DNA from: Planctomycetota bacterium
Lineage (GTDB): Bacteria > Planctomycetota > MHYJ01 > WSZJ01
NCBI GenBank assembly: GCA_009773755.1
Contig: WSZJ01000025.1
Location: forward strand, 1 to 32,210
Length of the DNA stretch: 32,210 nucleotides
Direction: 5' to 3'
The notes under the pieces are model-generated. The model saw only the letters and a program-made list of their open reading frames with translations. It searched no databases and was not told the origin of the DNA. Position numbers and translations under genes: made by a program. This document shows, one piece after another, positions 7,110 to 15,494 of the stretch. The first letter of the stretch is position 1. Every line of letters starts with the position of its first letter.

Positions 7110-10100
7110 CTACTTCGTTCCCGGCTCCGTCGGCTTGTCTTCGATGGTGATGCGGAACTCGTCGGAGATGGCGCGGACGGACGGCGCGTACATCGCGTAA
7201 CCGTTCACCGGCATCGCGTGGAACGAGCCCGGGATTTCTGCGCGGGCGCGGTACGTGATCTTGTGCTTGCCGCGGGGCATCCAGTCCACGAAGAAGGCGA
7301 CCTTTTCGTCGCGGAATTCGCGGTTGGAGTCGAGAGCGCCCCAGACGCGGCCGCTGACGACCTCGGTCGGCTCGACGCCGGCGGCCTTGAAGTCTTCGAA
7401 GACGAGGTACTCATAGTCGTTCGGGGCGTCGATCTCCATCTCGATCTCGAGCAGGTCGCCGCTGGTGACCTTGGCGCCGCTCGCCAGCTTCTCACGTTCG
7501 AAGACCGTCCGCTTCACGGGACGGCCGTTCTCGTTCGTGTTCTCAATGCGCCCCTTCAGGCGGTAGACCGTCCGGCTCACGCTCATCTTCGAGCTGCCGG
7601 CCGTGAGGTCTTCTTCGGTCGAGAAGTACTTCAGGTAGACGCTCCAGTAGGCCGTTCCCTTGCCGGACTTCTTGACCGTGATCGTGTGCTTGCCCGTCGC
7701 GAGCGCGTCGCCCCTGACCGCCGCTTCACCATTAAGCGTCAGCACGTTTTCGCTCGTCACGCCGAACGACTTCAGCAGTTTCCCGTCGACTTCGATGTCG
7801 GCCGTGTACTCGGGGCTGAGCTCGCCGGCGACTTTCGCGTACTCGAGAAGCGCCAGCATCGCGTGCGCCGTGTCGCGCGTGGATTTCCAGCGGACACCGT
7901 CGCGGTTCATCAGGAGCCACTTCGCCAGGCGCGGCACGTTGGCGTTCTTCGGATCGACCATGATGTAGGCACGCAGGATCGCGGAGTTTCCTTCGACGTC
8001 GTCGCCATACCAGTACCACCAGGCCCACTTGTCTTCACGGTCCCACCAGGCGGTGCCGGCCTTCTCGTCGACCTTGACGAAGTCCTCCATGTTGCGGATG
8101 CAGACCTCGGCCTTTTCCTTGTCCTTCGCGAGATGCAAAGCCATCGCCATCAGCGCGCGGCCGTAGCTGTTCATATCGCCGCGGCGCTCGTACAGGTGAT
8201 TGCGGTCCTTCACGTCGAGCGCGCCGCACTCCGCCAGGACGTAGGCGCAGTACGCCGCGCGGTGCAGGTCTTTCTCTTCACGCAGGTTGTTCTTGAGCGC
8301 GTTGATCCCGTTCTGCAGCCGGTTCTGGTCGACCGGGGCGCCCGCCGCTTTCGCGACGCGCAGGCCGTTTACGACGTAGGCCGTGATGAAGGGGTCGATG
8401 CGGTCCGACTGCCACCAGCCCCAGCCGCCCATGCCGTTCTGGAAGCCGTACAGGCGGTTCAGCCCCTGCTCGACGATCGTTTCGAGCGCCGCGGTGTGGA
8501 AGACGGCATTCTTGGACGGAGGAAGGTCGGCGTACGCCAGCAAGCGGCGGCGTCCCACATCCTCCAGGTTGATCCCTGTGTCCTTGAGCGTCTTGGCGAC
8601 AGCGACGGCCGGAAGGAAGCGGCTCATCGTCTGCTCGACGCAGCCGTACGGGTATTCGATCAGGTACGGCAGCGCGTCGAGAAGCGCGCCCATCATCGTC
8701 GGGCTGATCTGGACGGTCAGGTCGGCCGTCGAGACCTTTCGGTCAGCGGGTACGTCGATCGTGAAGGTCGCGGTCTCGGTGTCGGCCTTGACGACGCCGG
8801 CCCAGCTCTGGAGCTTGTCCATGCCGTGGACGTAGACCGGGAAGTCGAGCTGCATGGCGTCGGAGTCCTGCTGGCCGATCGCGCTGACGATGATGCGAGC
8901 CGAACCTTCTTTCGTGGCCTTCACCTTCCAGTCGAGCCGTACTTCGCCGTTGGCCGCGACCTTGATGTCGATGACTTCGGGCGAGCCCAGCTCCAGCGTG
9001 CCTCCTTCGAGCTTCAGAGTCGCCTTGACCTCTTCGTCGACTTTCGCCGCGTTGTTCACGATTGCGCTGATGAGAAGTTCGTCGCGCTCGCGGAAAAACC
9101 GCGGCGCCTGGAGCCGCGCCATCAGAGTCTTGCGGGTCTGGACTTCGACGGCCGCGCCGCCGACGCGCGTGGCCGTGTCCATGCCGCGGGCGACCGCGCG
9201 CCACGTCGTGAGCGAATCGGGCATGTCGAACTCGATCGAGGCCTTGCCGTTCGCGTCGGTGACGACCGACGGCGACCAGCAGGCCGTGTCGGCGAAGTTC
9301 TTGCGAACCACGGGCTGCGCGCCCGCCGCACCGCCGCCCTGCTGCTCCTGGGGCCGCTTTCCTTCCTTGTTCTTGGCCATCGGATCGCCGGCCGGCTTCG
9401 GGGCAGCCGGAGAGTTCGCCGGTTCCTCCGCGAGCTTCTTTTCGCTGCGCAGCTCCTCGCTGTCAGCGGTCTCGTTGTGATCCGATCCCTCAGCGCCGGG
9501 CGCGAATCCGGACGAAGACTTGTCATCGCCCCACGCGTCGCCGCCGTCCGCCTTGGACTGGCCGCGCCGGCCGCCGAAGCGCCCGCCGCCGCCTCCGTAT
9601 CCCATCGGGTCGCCGTGCAGCTTGTATTCGGGATACTTGTTCCCGTCCGTCGTGGTCGGATTCGTGCTGAACTGCCGCGACGTCATCATGTTCACATTCG
9701 CCCACCGGCGCCCGCCCCAGAACGCGAGCCTCAGATCGCCGACATTCGACGGCGCGATGTACAGGACGCTCTTGTCGAACACCGCCAGTCCGAACTCCGC
9801 CTGCGCCGGCTTGCCCTGCCAGTCCGTCGCGCTGATGTCGTAGCGCACATGCTCGCCCGGCTTGTACTCCGCCTTCGAGGGCGTCACTTTCACGTCGAGG
9901 AACTTGTCCGCCGGCGGCACGAAAATCTCCGTGTGCGCCTGGTGCACTTCCCCGTTGCGAACCGTCACCGCCCTCACGTGGAAGTTCGGGCACTGCGCCT
10001 CCGCCAGCTTGAACTCCAGCACCTTCGATTTTCCTTCGAGCCTCACCACCTGCCGGCTCAGAGTCGACTGGTTCGCTTCCGTCGTCACCAGCACCGCCGC

Positions 10101-12980
10101 CCCCGCCACGTCGCTCCACAGCAGGATCCGCGCCGTCTGCCCCGGCCGGTACGTCCGCTCCTCGGGCGAAAGATCCAGTTCGCGGAAGCGCGCCGCGGCG
10201 TTTGCCGCGTTCGGGTCCGCGACGTTGATCGTCGTCCGCCCCGTCACCTTTTCGCCCCATCCGTCCTTCGACTCGTAGATGAACGCGTAGAACCCGCCGC
10301 GGTCCGCCTGCCACTTCCAGAACCCGCGCCCGTTCTTCCCCGTCGTCGTCGGCTCCGTGTAGAACGGCTCGTCCTTCCAGTTCCCGTTCGGCTGGACCGT
10401 CGCGTCCCAGACAATCCGCGCGACCGTCATCGTCCCTTCGCTGGGAAGCGGCTGATTGTTCGCGTTCTGCGTGTTCAGCTCGATTTCAACGTGGTCTCCG
10501 GCCGTGTAGAACCCGCGCTTCGGGGAAACCGTCGTGAACATCTGCGTCCGCGTGACCCTCACCGAACCGCTTCCTTCAACGGTGCGGCGCGAAGCGTCGG
10601 TGACTTCCGCGCGGATTTCGTACTCGTGATCGTTGTTCGGCATTTCGGCTTTCGCCTTGAGCGTCGACCATTCGACGAGCAGCACGCCGTTCTCGTCGGT
10701 CTTGCCGCGGCCGTCGACGATCACCTCTTCGTTCCAGTCGCGCCCCGGGCGGCCCCAGCGGTCGCCGTAGTACCAGTCGAAATCCTCAGGCTCGCGGTAC
10801 CAGAAGTGGAAGCCGCGGCGCGTGACGGTGTAGTGCACATCGGCGGCAGGGACGCCGCCGCCGAAGAAGTAATCGGCGTGAATCTCGGCGGTCAGCCCTT
10901 CGCCAAGCTTCGCGAGTTCGGTCTTCGCGACGACTTCGACTTTCACCTCGGGCTTCTTGTACTCCTCGACGCGGAACTGGCTCCAGCCGTTCGAGCTTTC
11001 GGGCCCCTGGACCTGGATCGAGTATCCGCCGAGCGGCGCCTTCAGGGCCGGGGTCACCGTCCCGGAGATGCTCCCGAACTCGTTCGTCTTCATGTCCTTG
11101 TCCGTCAGCACGTTCCCCTTGGGATCCGTGATTTTCACGTGCACCGTCCGGTCCTCCGGCACCGCGTAACCGGTCGCGCGCGGCACCCGGATCGTCGCCT
11201 TCCAGTTCACCGCCTGCCCGGGCCGGTACACCGGACGGTCCGTCCACGTGTCGACGCGCGCGCCGCGCCCGCCTTCTTCCGCCCAGTAGTGATGCGCCGG
11301 CATCGCGACCGCGAGCCGCCCGTCCTTCTTCGCGTACGCCATGACCTGCGCGCCGCGATTGCCGCCGGTGAAATCAACGGTCGCGAGACCGTCCGCGTCC
11401 GTTTTCTTCGAGAACTTGCTGTCCTGCACCTGCTGCTTCCCGTTGTTCCACCAGGTGATCCGCTCGAGCACGCGAACGTCAGCGCCCTCTTCAGGCTTCC
11501 CCGTGAGGGCGTCCGTCACGTAATAGAGCCCTTCGCGTCCCGTGCGCTCGATCATGACAAGGTCCGAAACGAGCACCACCACGCGCGAGACCACGCCGTT
11601 CGCTTCCGCCGTCAGGAGGTACGAACCGGTCTTCTTCGCAGGCACCTCGATCGCCTGCCCCTTCGGCGTGTGCCGCGCGTCGTCCTCGGTCTGCAGCGTC
11701 CAGTTTGCCACCTCGGCACCCGCCAGCTTCTTCGCCGACCGCGCCGCCGCGAAATTTGCGAAGTCACCGGAAGTGAAGTCCCCGTCGCGCTGTTCGACGT
11801 ACTTCGTCCACGCCTTCTCGAGGTCGAATTCGTCCAGCGTGAACGCGACCGACTTCACGTTGCGCCAGTTCACGTTCAGCTGCACTTTCGTCCCGGGCAG
11901 CCAGTTCGCCGCGCCCGACAGCCCCAGCCTCGGCCGCTGGATCTCCTGGATGTGGTACCGCGCGTCCGAAATCCACTTCGAGTCCTTGTGATCCAGCACT
12001 TTCTGGAATTCCGTCACCGCGTCGACCCACTGCGCCCGGTCCTCAAGCGACCGCGCGATCATGTACTGGAGCTGGTCCGCGATGCCGGAAGCGGGCCATT
12101 CCGTTTTCGCGCCGCGCAGGATTCCCAGCGCCTGCGTGAGAAGATCGTCCTCCGCCTTCACTTCCCAGTGCCAGTTGCGGCGCAGCACGTACATCGCCTT
12201 GTCGCGCATCGCCGACGCCGACCGCGCGTGCTTTTCGTCGTCCGGATCCAGCTTCACCACTTCGTCCATCAGGAAGACGATCTTCTCGTTCGGCGTCCAG
12301 GACGCGTCGTACCGCTTCGAGCCCGCCACCGGTTCCTTCCAGCGCTCGCCCTGCGCCGCGCGACCGAGGCGCGACTCAACGAAGGGCCACAGCTCCGCGT
12401 TCAGGTCGCACGTCAGCGTCCTCACGACCCGGTCTTTCTTGTCGATCAACTCCCGGTCCTTCGGATTCGCCGTCAGCCCCGCCGCGTAGAGGTCGCGCAG
12501 CTCGTAGCCGACTTTTTTCGCTTCTTCGAAACACTTCTGCGTGTTCTCCGTGTCCGTGCCCTGCGTCCATTCGTACGAAGCGCCGTCAAACCACTCCCCG
12601 CGCTTCCGCTCGTCGCCCTTGACGTAGACCTCGTGCGGCCAGTCGCGGTAGAGCTGCCCGAGCAGCACGAGGGAGCGCAACTTGAAGTGGTCCTCTCCCT
12701 TGGCGGCGACTTTCAGAGCCGCCTCGCAAGCGTCCCACTGCCGGAGCCGCATGTGGCAGACTGCGATGCGGAGGTTCAGGTCGTCCTTCTCCGTGAATTC
12801 GGGCGAGAGCCGCTTCACCTCGAGGTAGCTCTCTAGCGCCTTCTTGTACGATTTTTCCTCGTAGAACTTGTTTCCCTTCGTCCACGACTCGGCGGCCGAA
12901 GGGTCGCCCGCACGGACGAGGGTGAAAGCGAGGATGACGAGGGAGGCGGCGGCGGACGCGGCGATGAGGCGGAATTTCAT
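7110..12980 (-). CDS. Alpha-2-macroglobulin family protein with N-terminal TPR region
   Basis: 1956 residues. A signal peptide (about 1-24, MKFRLIAASAAASLVILAFT...RAG) sends it to the periplasm. Residues about 30-110 look like tetratricopeptide repeats (KGNKFYEEKSYKKALESYLEV). MG2-type strands follow (DRPVYRPGQAVNWKATIRV, later YRPGQTARILLW and YKPGEHVRYDIS). The bacterial A2M core contains DTACWSPSVVTDANGKASIEF, SLTTWRAVARGM and the reactive thioester GCVEQ (Cys1447, Gln1450) in YPYGCVEQTMSRFLP, then the alpha-toroid and C-terminal receptor-like region. The thioester traps attacking proteases. A Gly-rich then Glu/Lys/Pro-rich low-complexity insert lies just before the core, resembling a bait or linker. 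The start has GGAG 8 nt upstream. No pbpC partner is adjacent. Confidence 0.92.
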   Translation of the reverse strand: MKFRLIAASAAASLVILAFTLVRAGDPSAAESWTKGNKFYEEKSYKKALESYLEVKRLSPEFTEKDDLNLRIAVCHMRLRQWDACEAALKVAAKGEDHFKLRSLVLLGQLYRDWPHEVYVKGDERKRGEWFDGASYEWTQGTDTENTQKCFEEAKKVGYELRDLYAAGLTANPKDRELIDKKDRVVRTLTCDLNAELWPFVESRLGRAAQGERWKEPVAGSKRYDASWTPNEKIVFLMDEVVKLDPDDEKHARSASAMRDKAMYVLRRNWHWEVKAEDDLLTQALGILRGAKTEWPASGIADQLQYMIARSLEDRAQWVDAVTEFQKVLDHKDSKWISDARYHIQEIQRPRLGLSGAANWLPGTKVQLNVNWRNVKSVAFTLDEFDLEKAWTKYVEQRDGDFTSGDFANFAAARSAKKLAGAEVANWTLQTEDDARHTPKGQAIEVPAKKTGSYLLTAEANGVVSRVVVLVSDLVMIERTGREGLYYVTDALTGKPEEGADVRVLERITWWNNGKQQVQDSKFSKKTDADGLATVDFTGGNRGAQVMAYAKKDGRLAVAMPAHHYWAEEGGRGARVDTWTDRPVYRPGQAVNWKATIRVPRATGYAVPEDRTVHVKITDPKGNVLTDKDMKTNEFGSISGTVTPALKAPLGGYSIQVQGPESSNGWSQFRVEEYKKPEVKVEVVAKTELAKLGEGLTAEIHADYFFGGGVPAADVHYTVTRRGFHFWYREPEDFDWYYGDRWGRPGRDWNEEVIVDGRGKTDENGVLLVEWSTLKAKAEMPNNDHEYEIRAEVTDASRRTVEGSGSVRVTRTQMFTTVSPKRGFYTAGDHVEIELNTQNANNQPLPSEGTMTVARIVWDATVQPNGNWKDEPFYTEPTTTGKNGRGFWKWQADRGGFYAFIYESKDGWGEKVTGRTTINVADPNAANAAARFRELDLSPEERTYRPGQTARILLWSDVAGAAVLVTTEANQSTLSRQVVRLEGKSKVLEFKLAEAQCPNFHVRAVTVRNGEVHQAHTEIFVPPADKFLDVKVTPSKAEYKPGEHVRYDISATDWQGKPAQAEFGLAVFDKSVLYIAPSNVGDLRLAFWGGRRWANVNMMTSRQFSTNPTTTDGNKYPEYKLHGDPMGYGGGGGRFGGRRGQSKADGGDAWGDDKSSSGFAPGAEGSDHNETADSEELRSEKKLAEEPANSPAAPKPAGDPMAKNKEGKRPQEQQGGGAAGAQPVVRKNFADTACWSPSVVTDANGKASIEFDMPDSLTTWRAVARGMDTATRVGGAAVEVQTRKTLMARLQAPRFFRERDELLISAIVNNAAKVDEEVKATLKLEGGTLELGSPEVIDIKVAANGEVRLDWKVKATKEGSARIIVSAIGQQDSDAMQLDFPVYVHGMDKLQSWAGVVKADTETATFTIDVPADRKVSTADLTVQISPTMMGALLDALPYLIEYPYGCVEQTMSRFLPAVAVAKTLKDTGINLEDVGRRRLLAYADLPPSKNAVFHTAALETIVEQGLNRLYGFQNGMGGWGWWQSDRIDPFITAYVVNGLRVAKAAGAPVDQNRLQNGINALKNNLREEKDLHRAAYCAYVLAECGALDVKDRNHLYERRGDMNSYGRALMAMALHLAKDKEKAEVCIRNMEDFVKVDEKAGTAWWDREDKWAWWYWYGDDVEGNSAILRAYIMVDPKNANVPRLAKWLLMNRDGVRWKSTRDTAHAMLALLEYAKVAGELSPEYTADIEVDGKLLKSFGVTSENVLTLNGEAAVRGDALATGKHTITVKKSGKGTAYWSVYLKYFSTEEDLTAGSSKMSVSRTVYRLKGRIENTNENGRPVKRTVFEREKLASGAKVTSGDLLEIEMEIDAPNDYEYLVFEDFKAAGVEPTEVVSGRVWGALDSNREFRDEKVAFFVDWMPRGKHKITYRARAEIPGSFHAMPVNGYAMYAPSVRAISDEFRITIEDKPTEPGTK

Positions 12981-13072
12981 GGAGAGGGCTCCTGTGGAGA
13001 TGCGGTTAGGGACTGGCTTGTGGGGTTGGACGCCGGCGTGGATTGGAAGGTTCCCGGGGTAATTCGAAAGAA

Positions 13073-13198
13073 AACTCCAACTCCAACCCCAACTCCAACT
13101 CCAATTCCGACAAGAATTTGCATCAGCCCTCACCCCTGTCATGCCCCCCCAGGAGCGCTTGCTCGAGTTGTTTTGGAGTTGGGGTTGGAGTTGGAGTT
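13073..13198. repeat. 26-bp perfect inverted repeat of CCAACT-like hexamers
   Basis: The left arm (13073-13098) and right arm (13173-13198) are exact reverse complements over 26 bp and are separated by 74 bp. Each arm is built of hexamers AACTCC, AACTCC, AACCCC, AACTCC; the left arm continues with AACTCC and AATTCC. It fills the spacer between the zinc-ribbon gene and the alpha-2-macroglobulin gene, both on the minus strand. Its role is unknown; it could fold into a long stem in the upstream region of the macroglobulin mRNA. Confidence 0.9.
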
Positions 13199-13214
13199 GG
13201 GATTTGTCGTCCTC

Positions 13215-13673
13215 CTAATGCCCCGCAGGCCCCCCCACATCCTCCGAATCCGCATACTTCCCCGCGATCAACAAGTCATACCCCTTATGCCTCGGATTCT
13301 TCGGCGCTCCGAGATACTCCGCCGAGCACTGGTAGCAGACCGCGCGCGTCGGGACCAGAAAGTACAGGACAAAATCCAGCACGATGATGCCCATGAATGA
13401 AAGCCCATAGGTCTTCTCCGCGAAGTAGATCGCCACCGCAGCCGAAGTGACCATCACCAGGCACCCCAGCGCCTGCGGGAATGATTTCTCCACGTACAGG
13501 TTCGGGCATCCGCACCGCCAGCACTTCCCCACATCCACCCGGTCGTCCGGCGCCGCAGGCGGAGACACCTTGAGCTCGTCCCCGCATATCGGGCACTTGC
13601 CGACCGGCGCTTCCGGCGTGACGATGTCGAAGCCGATGCACTTGTCTCGTTCGCACCAGACGCGGATCTTCAC
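13215..13673 (-). CDS. Zinc-ribbon membrane protein of unknown function
   Basis: 152 residues from a GTG at 13671-13673. Three CxxC knuckles are visible: CPICGDEL (about 28-31), CWRCGCPNLYVEK (about 52-55) and CYQCSAEYLG (about 116-119), plus C8 and C12 near the N-terminus. The pattern suggests two or more zinc ribbons. Two adjacent hydrophobic segments at about 68-84 and 92-108 place it in the membrane. The C-terminal NPRHKGYDLLIAGKYAD is common in planctomycete-type zinc-ribbon proteins in my recollection, but no function is known. It follows the membrane-protein genes on the same strand after a 79-bp repeat-containing spacer. Confidence 0.65.
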   Translation of the reverse strand: MKIRVWCERDKCIGFDIVTPEAPVGKCPICGDELKVSPPAAPDDRVDVGKCWRCGCPNLYVEKSFPQALGCLVMVTSAAVAIYFAEKTYGLSFMGIIVLDFVLYFLVPTRAVCYQCSAEYLGAPKNPRHKGYDLLIAGKYADSEDVGGPAGH

Positions 13674-13679
13674 AGGGCC

Positions 13680-13717
13680 GCCCTTCGACTCGGGCGCTGC
13701 GCGCCCTCGCTCAGGGC
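13680..13717. repeat. Nested palindromic intergenic element
   Basis: Outer arms GCCCT / AGGGC enclose inner arms GGGCGC / GCGCCC around a TGC loop. The text GCCCTTCGACTC...CTCAGGGCG resembles the widespread CCTTCGACTC/GAGTCGAAGG-type intergenic palindromes seen in many high-GC genomes. A direct repeat GGCCCTGTGAAG flanks it: one copy covers the stop of the upstream gene and the other the GTG start of the zinc-ribbon gene. Confidence 0.5.
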
Positions 13718-13752
13718 GGGCCCCTCGGTGGCCGTGCTTGATCCGAGTGGCT

Positions 13753-14496
13753 TCACAGGGCCCGGAGACTCCACGTCGCGACCATTTCCCCGATCAGGAC
13801 GAACACGCACGCGACGTACAGGATTCCGGTCGCGCTCTGGTTCGACTTGATCCGGATGCAGCGCCAGGTCATCCACGCCAGCGCCGCGGGGCCGACGACG
13901 CCGACGGCGAGGCGGAGGAAGAAGATCAGCTGGTCCTGCGTGGCCGCGCGGAAGACCTGCGTCAGCCAGAGAGCCTCCGCGCACAAAACGACGGCGCGCA
14001 GCGCGACAGAGGCCCCGAAGAGCGCGTTCATCCGGCGGAGGAGATCGAACGACATCCCTTTCTTCACCAGGTACCAGTGTCCCAGCACCATCGTGTCCAG
14101 CACGGCGCCCAGCATGGCGGCAGAGGCCGCCAGTGAAGCGCCCGCGATCCAAGGCTCGGCCGGAAGGCCCCGGGAGGGATAACGCACCGAGGTGAGGAGC
14201 CCGGCGAGGCCGGCAAGAACGGCGAGAAGCGAGCTCCACGCGGCCGCGCGTTCGGCGCCGGCCCAGAGCAGGCCGTTCACGAACGCCGCTGCGCCCAGGA
14301 AGACGTACCCGGTCACGCTTGCGGTCGACGCGTCCAGCGGCCGCGTCATTGCCGCGCACACCGCGAAAAAAAGCGCCCATCCCGCCATCATCCTGTAGAA
14401 CCCGCGGCCGACCTCGCGGATCGGCACAGGCAGGCAGAACGCGAGGAGCCCCACGCCGAATGCGAAGAAGAACGCCGAGTACCAGGGCACGATCAT
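13753..14496 (-). CDS. Multi-pass membrane protein, unknown function
   Basis: 247 residues with about seven hydrophobic segments (near 6-24, 37-50, 63-80, 84-102, 117-137, 158-178, 185-205, 217-235; the exact number is uncertain). The motif MVLGHWYLVKKGMSFDLLRR, with a His in a membrane segment followed by a basic cytoplasmic loop, is the most distinctive part and could bind heme or a quinone. That is only a guess from the His. It overlaps the preceding 117-residue membrane protein gene by ATGA, and that one overlaps the MBL gene by ATGA. The three, with mqnE, therefore form one coupled operon. A link with menaquinone or respiratory membrane function is possible by context. Confidence 0.65.
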   Translation of the reverse strand: MIVPWYSAFFFAFGVGLLAFCLPVPIREVGRGFYRMMAGWALFFAVCAAMTRPLDASTASVTGYVFLGAAAFVNGLLWAGAERAAAWSSLLAVLAGLAGLLTSVRYPSRGLPAEPWIAGASLAASAAMLGAVLDTMVLGHWYLVKKGMSFDLLRRMNALFGASVALRAVVLCAEALWLTQVFRAATQDQLIFFLRLAVGVVGPAALAWMTWRCIRIKSNQSATGILYVACVFVLIGEMVATWSLRAL

Positions 14497-14846
14497 CGCG
14501 CGGCGGCCCCGGGCTTCTTGAAAAGCGCCAGCGCGGCGAATGCGGCAACGCCGACGGCCGCCACCGACAGCGTCCAGGTCGCGGAGGATTCAAGACTCAT
14601 CTCGTCGTGCCGGAACTGCTGCCAGAAGTTGGCAACCTGCACACCGGACAACAGCGCGATCCCGCAATGAACATGGAAGCGCTTCCGTGGAAGAACGAAC
14701 AGCGCGCCCGCAAGCCCGACCCAGACGATCGCCGCGACGATGCGGGAGATACGGACCGCCTCGGGGCAGCACGGGCAGATCGGCACGAGCCTGCAGGCGA
14801 GCGCCATGGCCACGCAATAGGCAGAGGCAACAAGGGTCGCGATCAC
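14493..14846 (-). CDS. Small membrane protein, unknown function
   Basis: 117 residues with hydrophobic segments at about 2-20, 34-52, 60-72 and 90-110. A cysteine cluster, ICPCCPEA, lies between the first two. The central loop LPRKRFHVHCGIALLSG contains His and Cys. It starts with an ATG overlapping the MBL stop (ATGA) and ends overlapping the start of the larger membrane protein. Such coupling suggests the two membrane proteins act together. I do not recognise the family. Confidence 0.65.
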   Translation of the reverse strand: MIATLVASAYCVAMALACRLVPICPCCPEAVRISRIVAAIVWVGLAGALFVLPRKRFHVHCGIALLSGVQVANFWQQFRHDEMSLESSATWTLSVAAVGVAAFAALALFKKPGAAAR

Positions 14847-15490
14847 CGGCGCGCCCTCATGGCGAGCATTTCGAGGACGAAGGGGTTCGAGTCGCGTTCC
14901 TCGCCGACCGTCGTGGAGGGACCGTGCCCCGGGTGAACGCGAGTGTCATCGGGCCACTTCAGGATCTTCTCCGTGAAACTGTCGACAAACACGTCGAAAT
15001 CGCCGCCCGGCAAGTCGGTCCGCCCGACGCTCCCCGCCATCAGCGTGTCTCCGCTCATCGCGTCGAGCCCGGACAGGTACGCCACGTGCCCGGGCGAGTG
15101 ACCGGGAACGAGGATGACGCGGAATTCCAGGTCGCCGATCCGGATGGCGTCGCCTTCCGCGACCCAGGTGTCGATCGCCGGCATCTCGGGCGCCGGCAGC
15201 CCCATCATTTCGGACTGCCGGTCGAGCGCGGCGAGCATCTTCTTTTCACCCTTCGGCAAGAAAGTCTCCGCCCCAGTCAGCCGTTTCGCCTCGGCCACGC
15301 CGAAGACGTGGTCCCAGTGCGCGTGGGTGATGAGGATCTTTCCGATTTTCAGCTTCGCCCGCTTCGCGATCTCCAGCAGATGTTCCACGTCCCCGCCCGG
15401 GTCGACGAGCGCGCCCTCATGCGTTTTCTCATCGCCGATGACGTAAGAGTTCTCGGCGAAGGGGCCGACGACGAGTTTGGCGAGGAACAT
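14843..15490 (-). CDS. Metallo-beta-lactamase-fold hydrolase, glyoxalase II-like
   Basis: 215 residues. The metal site motif THAHWDH is at 55-61 (H56, H58, D60, H61), with further ligands in PGHSPGHVAYL, SGDTLMAGSVGRTDLPGGD and VHPGHGPSTTVGEE. This is the short MBL group (YcbL / hydroxyacylglutathione hydrolase-like) that hydrolyses thioesters and related substrates in the cytoplasm. It begins 4 bp after the mqnE stop. A -10-like TAGAAT spaced 6 nt from its ATG overlaps the mqnE end, so it may also have its own leaderless transcript. Confidence 0.85.
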   Translation of the reverse strand: MFLAKLVVGPFAENSYVIGDEKTHEGALVDPGGDVEHLLEIAKRAKLKIGKILITHAHWDHVFGVAEAKRLTGAETFLPKGEKKMLAALDRQSEMMGLPAPEMPAIDTWVAEGDAIRIGDLEFRVILVPGHSPGHVAYLSGLDAMSGDTLMAGSVGRTDLPGGDFDVFVDSFTEKILKWPDDTRVHPGHGPSTTVGEERDSNPFVLEMLAMRARR

Positions 15491-15494
15491 ACGC

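Noticed and set aside
7218..12836. A 5.6-kb open reading frame on the plus strand opposite the alpha-2-macroglobulin gene
   Set aside because: It is a shadow of the high-GC minus-strand gene: its translation is Arg/Val/His/Asp-rich with no recognisable domains, and the minus-strand protein is clearly real.
13059..13142. N-terminal extension of the macroglobulin rich in WSWSWGWSWS
   Set aside because: It is a translation of the hexamer repeat spacer; the signal peptide and Shine-Dalgarno sequence support the start at 12980.
13073..13198. CRISPR array
   Set aside because: Units are 6 bp without unique spacers and are arranged as an inverted pair.
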